Source: Okeania hirsuta (GTDB lineage: Bacteria > Cyanobacteriota > Cyanobacteriia > Cyanobacteriales > Microcoleaceae). From it: 35,342 bases of DNA. The translations under genes were made by a program, and so were the position numbers. The notes under the pieces were generated by a model. It had not been told where the DNA came from. It saw only the letters and a program-made list of their open reading frames with translations, and did not search any database. The DNA lies in the NCBI RefSeq assembly GCF_003838195.1, contig NZ_RCBY01000061.1:1-35342 (forward strand), read 5' to 3'. Below, piece after piece: positions 26,552 to 35,069 of this stretch (positions are counted from its first letter, which is position 1; each line of letters opens with the position of its first letter).

Positions 26552-26630
26552 AAAAAGGAAGAAAGAAAAATTTTCGTTGTCTGATATCTAAGTTTTTGAT
26601 ATGTCAAATACAGTAATGGCGACTGCTATA
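26552..26630. repeat. Dispersed ~85-bp repeat (partner at 5050)
   Basis: Contains GTCAAATACAGTAATGGCGA followed by CTGCTATAATTA and a leading GAAGAAAGAAAA tract, matching 5050-5137 in order and orientation. Confidence 0.6.
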
Positions 26631-26735
26631 ATTACACATACTCTCAAGCTCTAAAGTTTATGTTGTAAAAATTACAGAGAATAAAATTAAGTAATTAATT
26701 TTCCCTAAGCACTTAAAGTTTTTATCAGATCAAAT

Positions 26736-28289
26736 TTAACTTTTAACCTGCTCAACCCACCTCCACCACCAAGGCGGTAATAATAAAGGATTATACCCAT
26801 AATTACTAATAGTAGATTCTCCTAAAATTGTTACTCGCCAAATTTCCCAAATCATTAATAACCAGAGAATTTCACCCACGCGTCTATTCCTAATTTGCCC
26901 CCCTAATTTTCCTTGAATTATCGTAATAGCTATATCCGAAATAAATCTACCTTCTGCTTGTAAAACTTCTGGGTTTAACCATTGCCTAATTTCTGACCAT
27001 AATTCATTTAAACACCAATAACTTAAAGGTACTCCCATCCCTCTTTTTTCTCGCCAAACAACTTCCGGTGGTAACCAAGACTCTACCGCTTTTTTCAATA
27101 TATATTTTTCATTTGAACCTTTTAAATTAAATTCTCCTGGTATTTGAAAAGTCCATTCAGTTAGCTCTAAATCACAAAAAGGCGATCGCACAACTAACCC
27201 ATTAGCAAATGCCAAATTTGTTGCTCTAGGATGAATATTTTGTGCCCCCTTTAAAATTAAACTAGCACGACGTAATTTATGAATTAATCCCATACAAAAA
27301 GTATCATCTAAAGCAAATTCTACCCACTTTTCTGCTGAAATATTTTTGACTCTTTCATAAATTTGTGGCTGAAAAACTTTCTGTTCATAACCCCATAATT
27401 TATGAAAAGTATGCAAATATTTTTGAATGAAACTTTCTTGTTTATTGTAAACAGCAGCAGCAATAATTGGTTTATTCGTCCACCCACCAAATAATTGATC
27501 TCCTCCTTCACCATTGAAAATTACAGATACCTCTTGAGCTGCAGTTTGACATAATAAATATAAAGGTACTGTCACCCCATCACCAAAAGGTAAATCTAAA
27601 GCTTTAACTGTATCTAATAAAGCATTTTTTATCAGCTTTGGAGTTACAGATACTTTCATTAAAGGTATATCTAAATGTTCAGCAACTTTTTCTGCATATC
27701 CCCATTCTGAAAAACTATTTTTCCCAAAATCTAGAGTATATGCACGCACTTTTATTCCCTCTTGTACTAATAAAGCTGCAACTATTGAAGAATCTAAACC
27801 TCCTGAAAGAAAAACTCCCACAGGTTCAGAATTTAAGTCAATAATTTGCCGATTAATCGCATTTTTAAGTAGGGTTTGTAACTGTGTAATTGCATGATTT
27901 TTATCTTCAACTTGTACGAGATTTTCTCGCCAGTCATAATGACGTTGAATTTGTATTTCTGGCTCCAAAAAAATTTGTTCTGTTCCTGCTGGTACCGCAA
28001 CAATATTCTCTACTGGAGTGAGCGGTGTCGGTACATAAGAAAAACAAGTATAACCATAAAATCCGGGAATACTAATAGATGGCTCATAAATAATAGGTAA
28101 TAATAACTTTAATTGAGAAGCAAACCAAATAACTTTTTCAATTTTCACCCAATATAAAGGCACTCTTCCAAAAGGTTCCCTACCTAAAATTAATTGATTA
28201 TTTTCTTGTTTTACCCAAGCATCAATACTATCAGATAAACCAGAGGCAGATAGAGAAGCAATCAAAGTCTCACCCCTAGCTAATTTCAT
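26736..28289 (-). CDS. Asparagine-synthetase-like amide synthetase (second paralog), N-terminal domain short
   Basis: It has the ATP-PP domain of class B asparagine synthetases, with the PP-loop SGGLDSS at 162-168 and NGEGGDQLFGG at 259-269. A core of the Ntn-type N-terminal domain (LILGREPFGRVPLYW, 33-47) precedes it. Read from ATG 28289 the N-terminal domain lacks its first strands and has no Cys2, so no glutaminase is expected. A GGGGA ribosome-binding site lies 5 bases before this ATG. The 50 codons immediately upstream are open in the same frame and separated only by TAA (28290-28292); they may encode the missing N-terminal part. Its loop and FGDGVTVPLYLL segment parallel IGDPLTVPNYLL of the paralog at 20826, so the two probably act on related substrates. 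Confidence 0.83.
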   Translation of the reverse strand: MKLARGETLIASLSASGLSDSIDAWVKQENNQLILGREPFGRVPLYWVKIEKVIWFASQLKLLLPIIYEPSISIPGFYGYTCFSYVPTPLTPVENIVAVPAGTEQIFLEPEIQIQRHYDWRENLVQVEDKNHAITQLQTLLKNAINRQIIDLNSEPVGVFLSGGLDSSIVAALLVQEGIKVRAYTLDFGKNSFSEWGYAEKVAEHLDIPLMKVSVTPKLIKNALLDTVKALDLPFGDGVTVPLYLLCQTAAQEVSVIFNGEGGDQLFGGWTNKPIIAAAVYNKQESFIQKYLHTFHKLWGYEQKVFQPQIYERVKNISAEKWVEFALDDTFCMGLIHKLRRASLILKGAQNIHPRATNLAFANGLVVRSPFCDLELTEWTFQIPGEFNLKGSNEKYILKKAVESWLPPEVVWREKRGMGVPLSYWCLNELWSEIRQWLNPEVLQAEGRFISDIAITIIQGKLGGQIRNRRVGEILWLLMIWEIWRVTILGESTISNYGYNPLLLPPWWWRWVEQVKS

Positions 28290-28442
28290 TTATTCCCCAC
28301 CAATATAACTAATTCCACCAACAGTTATTCCCTGATTAAAATTAAACACTTTTGTCTTTTTTTCCTCAGTTAGCTTGGTGAGAATAGTATTTAATTCTAG
28401 TGGGAAACCATATCCCCAATAACCAATAAATTGATATTGCAC
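28290..28442 (-). CDS. 50-codon ORF in frame with, and directly before, the second Asn-synthetase-like gene
   Basis: GTG at 28442 opens a frame starting VQYQFIGYWGYGFPLELN and ending GGISYIGGE, then TAA, followed at once by the ATG of the synthetase in the same frame. It begins 14 bp after the stop of the upstream membrane-protein gene. It resembles the first strands of an Ntn-type domain, which the synthetase lacks. It may be a detached N-terminal piece re-initiated at TAA-ATG, or a gene split by a nonsense change. The GTG start has no strong ribosome-binding site. Confidence 0.5.
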   Translation of the reverse strand: MQYQFIGYWGYGFPLELNTILTKLTEEKKTKVFNFNQGITVGGISYIGGE

Positions 28443-28456
28443 TTAATCACAAAATT

Positions 28457-29092
28457 TTACTTAACTGTAAACTCAGTTTGACTGAGAAAGCGATCGCCTA
28501 AATACATCTCCACCTGCCAATTTCCCACAGGTGAACCAGTATGAAATTTATACTTACAATAAGTCGGCCAAACTGCTTTATTAATTTGCTTAGTTTGGTA
28601 ACTATTTTGATGACTAATTTCACCATTAGAATCAATCCAGTTGCACCCTAAATAAAGTTTTTTTCCTACTGGTGCATCTTGTAGAGTTACCCGATAAAAT
28701 ACTTCTGAATTTTGTTGACTATCAACCACAATTAGTATTTCTTGACCACTATTTGTTTCTAATGTCAACTTACTTTGCCCTGAATTAGCATAGACATTAT
28801 TTAATGCTTGTTTTTGAGTTTGAAACCATAAGAAACTAGCAACTATAACTACTACCAACCCAGAAAGCACCCCCACAGTAATCAATTTATTCCGCTTCTG
28901 CTCTACTGCCAACGCTTCTCGCCTTCGCAACTGCATCATTGCCTCATCTACCAAGTCAGTCGGGAGATTTAGCTCTTGTAAAATCTGCTGCATCTGCTCT
29001 CGGTCAATTTCTTCGTCGCGCTGTCTAGATAATTGCTCAACTTCTGCCACCAGTTGAGTAAATTGTATTTGTGTCAGTCGTTCTTCTGTCAT
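28457..29092 (-). CDS. Conserved-type cyanobacterial single-pass membrane protein
   Basis: From ATG 29092 (MTEERLTQIQ) the protein has 211 residues. An N-terminal charged helical domain of about 75 residues follows (VAEVEQLSRQRDEEIDREQM, ILQELNLPTDLVDEAMMQLR, RRREAL). Next comes one membrane helix (LITVGVLSGLVVVIVASFLWF) and then a beta-rich domain of about 110 residues (LYLGCNWIDSNGE, VGNWQVEMYLGDRFLSQTEF). The last part resembles an immunoglobulin-like fold of the type seen in cyanobacterial hypothetical proteins. A longer reading to 29164 adds an unlikely leader. It is the first gene before the second Asn-synthetase-like enzyme and only 14 bp from the small ORF, so they may be co-transcribed. 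Function unknown. Confidence 0.7.
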   Translation of the reverse strand: MTEERLTQIQFTQLVAEVEQLSRQRDEEIDREQMQQILQELNLPTDLVDEAMMQLRRREALAVEQKRNKLITVGVLSGLVVVIVASFLWFQTQKQALNNVYANSGQSKLTLETNSGQEILIVVDSQQNSEVFYRVTLQDAPVGKKLYLGCNWIDSNGEISHQNSYQTKQINKAVWPTYCKYKFHTGSPVGNWQVEMYLGDRFLSQTEFTVK

Positions 29093-29165
29093 AGATATTA
29101 GGTTAGGAAAATTATAACGCACAGAAAAAGAAGCAAAATAACTATTTATAAGTATAGTTTTCAAC

Positions 29166-29282
29166 AGACATCTCCTCCAAAAGAGGGAGTAGGGAGTAGG
29201 GAGTAGGGAGTAGGGAGTAGGGGGAAATAATTGATGATTTATGTATGATAATTGATTTTATTTTTGATTATTGGAGATGTCT
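29166..29282. mobile_element. MITE-like element with AGACATCTCC ends, 117 bp
   Basis: The perfect inverted ends AGACATCTCC and GGAGATGTCT enclose an AGTAGGG heptamer array (29184-29222) and ATAATTGATTTTATTTT. A partial relative is at 13253-13351. It lies 74 bp upstream of the 28457-29092 gene, in its promoter region. Confidence 0.7.
29184..29222. repeat. Heptanucleotide tandem repeat (STRR), AGTAGGG
   Basis: Five consecutive AGTAGGG units inside the AGACATCTCC-ended element. Confidence 0.9.
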
Positions 29283-29511
29283 AATAGTTAAACTATATTA
29301 ATTATGTGGAAAAAGTTTTAAATATTACTTATGATTTTGAAAGTCTAGAGTCATTAACCATTAACTTAGTAAGCTCTTGTTTCATGGGATTTAAAAGTTT
29401 AGGATTAGAAATTAAAAAAAATTAGTTTTTTCATCTGAAATGTTGTTTTTATTTCCTCTTCCCCGATTATTTCTTTCAATGCTTTTATTTCTTCTGATTG
29501 GGGATTTGGAT

Positions 29512-29764
<253 letters not shown>

Positions 29765-30328
29765 ACATATGATCCAATATAAATAAGGAAGTATTTCTGA
29801 ATATAGGGTAAAAAATTTTTCTCTTTCTTCTATTTTCAAAACATAATTGACTCCGCTTTCTGCGCTCAAATTCGTCCAGAAACTATCAATTAAGTTTAAA
29901 TTAGAAATACACTTTTGATAACCTTCCCACAATTTTTCTTTTTCCCAAATCTTGGTATCTTTACTGAGTTGATGGCGATTGTTTAAGAAAGTGACAAATA
30001 TCGCGATGCTTCCACCAACTAACGAGCTAATAACATATTTCCAACCATCAGGAATATCTGGAATAACCATTAGTTTTATTTTTCTCAATTCAAACTATGT
30101 AGCAATTGAATTATCAAAAATTTATTTGTTTATAGTTGCGCTGGATACCCCCTAAATATATCTGGGAGAGCTAAAGCGCAACAACGACTTTTATTTGGGT
30201 AAAAAATCAGCTTTCTGATACAAAGCTATATCTAAAGACAGACAAATAATCTCCATCATAAAGATTAGTTGTAACCACGACTATACCATTATTCTTACTT
30301 TTGCCTTTTGACTTTTGACTTTTAACTT

Positions 30329-31330
30329 TCAATTCCCGTGTCTTTTTTGATGCCATTGCCAAGCATGGGTAACAATATTTTGCACCTCTGGATATTTAGG
30401 AGACCAACCTAACACTTTCCTTACTTTGTCACTACTTCCTACCAAAACTGGTGCATCTCCTGGTCGGCGATCGCATTCTATTACTTTAAAATCTTTCCCA
30501 GTTACATTCTTAACCGTTTCTATCACTTCTCTGACAGAAAACCCATTACCATTACCTAAATTAAATACTTCACTGTTACCACCATTCAATAAATATTCTA
30601 GCCCCAAAACATGAGCATCCGCTAAATCACATACATGAATATAATCCCGAATACAAGTCCCATCATGGGTAGAATAATCTGTGCCAAAAATTGAGATAGC
30701 ATCTCGCTTACCTAATGCTGCTAATAATACCAGTGGAATTAGATGAGTTTCCGGATTATGATCTTCTCCAGTTAAACCATTAGGATGCGCCCCTGCTGCG
30801 TTAAAATAGCGAAAACAAACAGACTTAAAATCATAAGCAACCTCAAAGTCCGAAAGTATTTGCTCTACCATCAATTTACTCGCCCCATAAGGGTTAATCG
30901 GATTTTTGGGGTGGTCTTCAGGAATAGGACTAGTCTGTGGTTCCCCATAAATAGCAGCAGTAGAAGAAAATACAAATTTTTTCACAGATGCTGCCAACAT
31001 TGCTTCTAATAATGTTAGTGTACCTACTACATTATTGTGATAATATTTTTGGGGGTCTTTAACCGACTCTCCTACAAAAATATATGCAGCAAAATGCATT
31101 ACTGCTGCTATATTGTGAGTGGCAAAAATTTTGTCTAATAGAGAGCGATCGCTTGTATCTCCCACAATCATCTCTACTTTCAGGACATTTTCTACTATGT
31201 CCCGATGTCCATAGACAAGATTATCCAGAATTACGACTTCATAACCTGCAGTTTGTAGGGCCTGCACTGCATGAGAGCCAATATATCCTGCTCCCCCAGT
31301 CACTAAAATAGTTGGCTTAGTTTGTGACAC
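30329..31330 (-). CDS. galE: UDP-glucose 4-epimerase
   Basis: Extended short-chain dehydrogenase that interconverts UDP-glucose and UDP-galactose using tightly bound NAD+. It supplies galactose for galactolipids and surface polysaccharide. The NAD-binding GGAGYIGSH is at 12-20, the catalytic Ser/Thr in FSSTAAIYG at 121-129, and the YxxxK pair is Tyr148/Lys152 (YGASK). At 333 residues it has normal length and seems intact. The start codon is GTG at 31330. It has no same-strand partner close by; the ferredoxin gene upstream ends 199 bp away behind a hairpin. Confidence 0.95.
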   Translation of the reverse strand: MSQTKPTILVTGGAGYIGSHAVQALQTAGYEVVILDNLVYGHRDIVENVLKVEMIVGDTSDRSLLDKIFATHNIAAVMHFAAYIFVGESVKDPQKYYHNNVVGTLTLLEAMLAASVKKFVFSSTAAIYGEPQTSPIPEDHPKNPINPYGASKLMVEQILSDFEVAYDFKSVCFRYFNAAGAHPNGLTGEDHNPETHLIPLVLLAALGKRDAISIFGTDYSTHDGTCIRDYIHVCDLADAHVLGLEYLLNGGNSEVFNLGNGNGFSVREVIETVKNVTGKDFKVIECDRRPGDAPVLVGSSDKVRKVLGWSPKYPEVQNIVTHAWQWHQKRHGN

Positions 31331-31459
31331 TTTTTTAGTCTTCCTTAATTGCTATTAATTTATTTAGTAGCTTCCCTGAAATTAATATTCGGTAGGCATA
31401 AAATAACTTTTTTGTCTTTACCCTACACTATTTTAATCCTTAATATTACAAATAAACAG

Positions 31460-31491
31460 TAAAATATTTCCAATCCCCAACAAGAGATTGG
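31460..31491 (-). terminator. Candidate Rho-independent terminator of the ferredoxin gene
   Basis: On the minus strand a CCAATC/GATTGG stem (31470-31475 with 31486-31491) is followed by AAATATTTTACT. It lies about 40 bp after the ferredoxin-domain stop. The stem is short and the U-tract broken, so it may be weak. Confidence 0.4.
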
Positions 31492-31529
31492 AACCAGAGA
31501 AACTTACTACAAATTAGCAATCTTTTGTG

Positions 31530-32204
31530 TTATGCTTCTAAACTAAAATGTTTTTCAATAACATCAGGAATTTCTGATGAACTAATCCGGCTATAACGGG
31601 CTTTGTTAGGCATAATTACTAGATTAGGTCCTGCTTTACACTTTTTCAGACATCCAGTCTTCTTAATTGTCACATGGTCTTGTAAGCCGCGATCGCTTAA
31701 TACTTCTGATAATGCTTTACAAACTTTGCCTGCACCCCGTTTTTGGCAATCTGATTTTTGGCACACTAAAATCTGAGCTTTCTTCGCTGCACATTTAGAA
31801 TTAGTTCCAGTGATTTTTTGTGGAGATTTACTACAAGTATGTTCAGTTTCAGATAACTTCTGCTCTTTTACTTGGCTAGATAAAGTTTCAACTAATCCCA
31901 CATTATGATTTTTACATGGTGTTATTGCGTTATTGCTAAAATCTGGTATAATTTTTAAAGCCTTCAATTCTTCTTCACCAGTTTTCCGATAAACTGTTCT
32001 TTCTCCAGTTACTTTTACTCCTAAACCTGGTATTAATACTGAGGCAAAAATCTTCCTTAAAGGCTTGGCAAGTTTGATGGTATAATTACTACCTGCTGGC
32101 GTCTCTACATGAATATATTTCAGTTTGTAGCCGTCTTTAACGGTAACTTCTTGTATTTGTCCTTCTAAGATAAATTTTGTCATTTGCTTCTTGGATTTAG
32201 ACAT
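31530..32204 (-). CDS. Thioredoxin-like [2Fe-2S] ferredoxin-domain protein with an N-terminal beta domain
   Basis: The C-terminal ~80 residues (145-224) are a Shethna-type thioredoxin-fold ferredoxin. Cys148 and Cys153 (CQKSDC) with Cys185 and Cys189 (GCLKKC) form the CxxxxC...CxxxC cluster site, and KAGPNLVIMPN follows as in NuoE/HoxE-like proteins. The first ~88 residues form a separate beta-rich domain (FILEGQIQEVTVKDGYKLKY; LGVKVTGERTVYRK) that may bind nucleic acid or a partner; I do not know its role. A 55-residue Ser/Lys-rich linker with extra cysteines (Cys97, Cys124, Cys138) joins them. Proposed role: electron carrier in the cytoplasm; partner unknown. Monocistronic. Confidence 0.85.
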   Translation of the reverse strand: MSKSKKQMTKFILEGQIQEVTVKDGYKLKYIHVETPAGSNYTIKLAKPLRKIFASVLIPGLGVKVTGERTVYRKTGEEELKALKIIPDFSNNAITPCKNHNVGLVETLSSQVKEQKLSETEHTCSKSPQKITGTNSKCAAKKAQILVCQKSDCQKRGAGKVCKALSEVLSDRGLQDHVTIKKTGCLKKCKAGPNLVIMPNKARYSRISSSEIPDVIEKHFSLEA

Positions 32205-32376
32205 TGTTGGTTATTTTTGCTAGGTCATGGTCATTTATGCGGCTAGGGGTCGGTTTAAATACTTATACCGTTTCACTAAAGTCAAAAGTCAAAAGTAAGA
32301 AGTCAAAAGTTATATTTTAAATACTTAAAACCTCTACTCTACAGTAATTTCAGTTTATTATTTGACTTCATCAGTT

Positions 32377-32577
32377 ACCGAAAAATTCTGGGTATGCGCC
32401 TCCCCTTTTAAGGGGATAAAAAGCGGTCGATCTTCGTAGCTTCCCGTAGGGTGGGATGGCGAGGTCTCTTAGTATCCATGAGACCAAGAGAAAGAGGATA
32501 TTCTATATTTCAATCCCAATGCTTTCCTAGGTCATGCTGCGCAAACAGCTAGAGGTACTGATAACTGATAACTGAAA
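32377..32577. repeat. Dispersed repeat, copy interrupted by a 70-bp element (partner at 2949)
   Basis: Flanking blocks match 2949-3064, but GGGGATAAAAA and AGAGGATATTC are separated by about 70 bp (32423-32492). A second small addition near 32517-32551 contains ATGCTGCGCAAACAGCT, also seen at 8268-8286. Confidence 0.7.
32423..32492. mobile_element. Small GC-rich insertion element (GCGGTCGATCTTCG...)
   Basis: It starts GCGGTCGATCTTCGTAGCTT, contains CCCGTAGGGTGGGATGGCGA and a GGTCTC/GAGACC hairpin, and ends GACCAAGAG. A longer relative is at 35220-35315. Its absence from the matching position of the 2949 repeat shows that it was inserted. Confidence 0.7.
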
Positions 32578-32691
32578 TGACCAACTATTTGTGACATTTT
32601 TTAAGTGAAATGGTATTACTAAAAGTTTTGTATCTCTAGTGATAAATACATTACTTTTGCCCCTCTCTAACTTATGGTATTAATCAGCATA

Positions 32692-32937
32692 TTAGCTAAC
32701 CTGCAAACAGCGTTGTAACAATTGCACCAATTCGCAACGATTAGCAGTGAATTGTTTTAGTACACTCTCTAATTGGGTAGCTTCATTTGTGTTTTTGAGC
32801 TGTACCCGCAATGGCTTTTCTGTTTCACACCAACAATGAATATCTAACTCTTGTAAGCGTTTATAGACTTCCCATCGGTCTATTGAGCTTATTTGTAAAA
32901 TCTCTCTAGTGTCTGGCCTCTGGTTGAATGTACTCAT
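32692..32937 (-). CDS. Small cyanobacterial protein, 81 residues, unknown function
   Basis: From ATG 32937 (MSTFNQRPDTREILQ) the protein is soluble and compact. It has a winged-helix-like or ferredoxin-like pattern (IDRWEVYKRLQELDIHCWCE, then a beta strand PLRVQLKN and a C-terminal helix ELVQLLQRCLQVS). A CWC pair at about 35-37 could bind metal or be redox-active. The longer frame upstream to 33036 has a poor leader. It lies divergent to dps. Similar short proteins are, from memory, widespread in cyanobacteria; I cannot name the family. Confidence 0.65.
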   Translation of the reverse strand: MSTFNQRPDTREILQISSIDRWEVYKRLQELDIHCWCETEKPLRVQLKNTNEATQLESVLKQFTANRCELVQLLQRCLQVS

Positions 32938-33116
32938 TTTTTTACAATTGCAATATATTAGCACTAAATTTACTCTTAAGGATTCTAGTAGTCCTGATGT
33001 GTCTCTACCAGAGTACCTATATTTTTGACTATACAATAGCTGCTAAATTTTCTCAATAGTTTGATCGAAAAAATTTGCTAACTTAGAATATCTTCTATCT
33101 GCTGTCTTGGCTCAGG

Positions 33117-33144
33117 TTGACTCTCCTTTTAACTGTGATAGACT
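33117..33144 (+). promoter_or_regulatory. Candidate sigma70-type promoter of dps
   Basis: -35 TTGACT (33117-33122), 16-bp spacer, -10 TAGACT (33139-33144), about 73 bp before the dps start. Match quality is moderate. Confidence 0.45.
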
Positions 33145-33217
33145 TAAAACTGTTAGCAATAAGTCAAGCTAGATAACTAGCAATAAATTAAGTTAATTGA
33201 AAGGAGAATACATTAAG

Positions 33218-33751
33218 ATGACTACAGCTACTCCAGTACAAGCATTTGGTGAAGTTAAGGAAAATCCAGTTGGATTAGAAAAAGAGGTAACAACACCAGT
33301 ATGTGAAGGTATGAACGCTGCTTTGGCCAGTTTCCAAGCTTTATATCTCCAATATGAGAAACATCATTTTGTTGTAGAAGGATCGGAGTTCTATCAACTG
33401 CATGAGTTCTTTCAAGAAAGTTATGATGATGTAAGAGGTCATGTCCATGACTTGGCTGAACGTTTAAATGGTCTGGGTGGTGTTCCCGTTGCTAGCTTTG
33501 CTAAGTTGGCTGAAATGTGCTGTTTTACTCCTGAAATAGATGGAGGTTTTAGTTCTCGCGCTATGGTCGAACACGATCTAGGAGCAGAACAGGAAGTAAT
33601 TAAGTTATTACGTCGTCTTGCTGGACAAGCTGAAAGTTTAGGCGATCGCGCTACTCGCTACCTCTATGAGCAAATTCTACTCAAAACTGAAGAGCGCGCA
33701 TATCACTTAGACCACTTCCTAGCTCCAGACACATTAGTAGTCTTGAACTAG
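33218..33751 (+). CDS. dps: Dps-family ferritin-like DNA-protection protein
   Basis: Forms a 12-subunit shell that oxidises Fe(II) with H2O2 and stores iron, protecting DNA and photosystems during oxidative stress. The four-helix Dps pattern is clear: [20 protein letters not shown] (49-68) and [20 protein letters not shown] hold the ferroxidase residues His50, His62, Asp78 and Glu81. The usual Trp after the first His is Phe here. A ~30-residue N-terminal extension precedes the fold. ATG 33218 is preferred: AAGGAG at 33201-33206 is properly spaced, whereas the upstream TTG at 33197 would put that site inside the gene. The protein has 177 residues. It is monocistronic with its own terminator. 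Confidence 0.92.
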   Translation: MTTATPVQAFGEVKENPVGLEKEVTTPVCEGMNAALASFQALYLQYEKHHFVVEGSEFYQLHEFFQESYDDVRGHVHDLAERLNGLGGVPVASFAKLAEMCCFTPEIDGGFSSRAMVEHDLGAEQEVIKLLRRLAGQAESLGDRATRYLYEQILLKTEERAYHLDHFLAPDTLVVLN

Positions 33752-34771
33752 GTTCACATACTTATTAGGTAGCAATTCAAGAATTTCCTAGAAAATGAAC
33801 TATACAAAAGAAGCTGGTAGATGCAACACCTAAACTTTTGTTGTCAAAGATTCTTTATACACTAGCAAAAAACTCTATTTTAGTAGGTATTTGCAAGCAA
33901 AGCTTCAGAAATTCAACTTCTCAAACTTTAATTGCCTACAAAACTTTCACTCAGATATAAAATACAAGAATATTACTGGCAGAGAGATACACCCATTCTC
34001 TCTGTCAAATTTTTTTTTGCTGGATAACTAGGTAAGTAGATAAGTAGTTAGTTACTAATTCAAAGTATACTTCTGTTGCAATATTTTTGCAACTACTCTG
34101 AATAAAATTTAATTTTTGTAAAATTGGTTACTGATTTATAAATAGAAGTTAGAAAAAGATGTTGTATTATTTCCAGTTGAACAACCAGAATAAATTTTTA
34201 TATTTTTATCTCTTTAACCCCCCTGAGAAACCTATCCCTTACCCATAAGTCTTGAAACCCTTATGGGTAGCAGGGGAGCAGGGAGCAGGGTAGAAAGGAG
34301 AAAAAATCAATTTAGCTAAGTAAAACTACTGAAGTTGTCAAAAAAAAGTATGGAAAAATACATTTTTTCTCCCGAAAAAGCCGAGCCAAGACTCACTCAT
34401 AACTCGTCTCTAAAGTCAAGCTTTATGTTAAGAAATGATGTGGGTATAAGTAACATTTTTTTGCCCTGATCGACTTTCAGCAGAATAGGCCAGGGGAGAA
34501 AAAGAGCGATCGCTTTAAATATAGGAGAAGGAAGAAGAATGGGCTAAAGTTGAAAACATCTTGCGTTCTCTGAATTTTAAGCTTTTAATATGTCCGGGCT
34601 CTTTGCTTGGACTGCTAGAGTAGTTTTCAAATAGATAGACTACAGTGGCCGAAGCATTCTACTACTCCCCCATCCCTAAACCAAAATAATCTTTTATTTT
34701 ACTATACGATAACTACAGCAGTTTTGGAGTTGATGAGAAAAAAAGTTTTACGAGTTTAGGGAATAGAGACT
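33752..34771. other. Gene-free region downstream of dps
   Basis: It contains the dps terminator, a short GGGAGCAG repeat near 34270-34290 and one HIP1 site near 34506. Several short poly-A/T tracts are present. I see no gene. Confidence 0.55.
33980..34018 (+). terminator. Rho-independent terminator of dps
   Basis: The perfect 8-bp stem CAGAGAGA / TCTCTCTG (33980-33987 with 33997-34004), loop TACACCCAT, is followed by nine T residues. It lies about 230 bp after the dps stop, so the mRNA has a long 3' leader-like tail. Confidence 0.8.
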
Positions 34772-35069
34772 ATATCATGTCCGGATAATTAACGATAAAA
34801 AAAACTTTCTCCTTTTCCTCCTCTTCCTTAGAGCTGATTTGTAAACTGAGCTAAAATCCCTTTCTAGCATGGGTTTTTCAAAAGTTATGACCTTGGGGTT
34901 TAGATAGTGTCAAACCCTTACACTGTAAAGTATTTATCCTTTTAATATTTACTTTATAAATCAGCTCTTATTGCTTATTGCTTTTTCCTTCTTCTTTGTT
35001 ATTCTTTCTTACCTCCTGACTCCTTACTCCTCCATAGTTTATTTATAAGTATTCAACTGGACATGATAT
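34772..35069. mobile_element. MITE-like element (ATATCATGTCCGG family) carrying a nested element
   Basis: The left end ATATCATGTCCGGATAATTA and right end CAACTGGACATGATAT pair as inverted termini. The left half is T/C-rich like the 20619 copy. The element is enlarged to 298 bp by an inner palindromic element (34831-34967); without it, it would be about 160 bp, the family size. Confidence 0.75.
34831..34967. mobile_element. Nested MITE-like element with GAGCTGATTTGTAAA ends and TTA duplication
   Basis: GAGCTGATTTGTAAA at the left pairs with TTTATAAATCAGCTC at the right (one mismatch). Both sides are flanked by TTA (34828-34830 and 34968-34970), a plausible 3-bp target duplication. The 137-bp element is non-coding, with an inner AAACCCTTACACTG segment. 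Confidence 0.7.

Larger units (their letters stand above)
26081..26735. other. Gene-free region with heptamer array and dispersed repeat
   Basis: A GGAACAG heptamer occurs in at least four tandem copies at 26287-26321. A dispersed repeat shared with 5050-5137 lies at 26552-26630. No coding sequence or clear promoter is visible. Confidence 0.6.
32205..32691. other. Gene-free region with an AAAAGTC array and a composite repeat
   Basis: Heptamers of the AAAAGTC type lie at 32280-32320 and a composite repeat at 32377-32577. No coding sequence. Confidence 0.6.
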
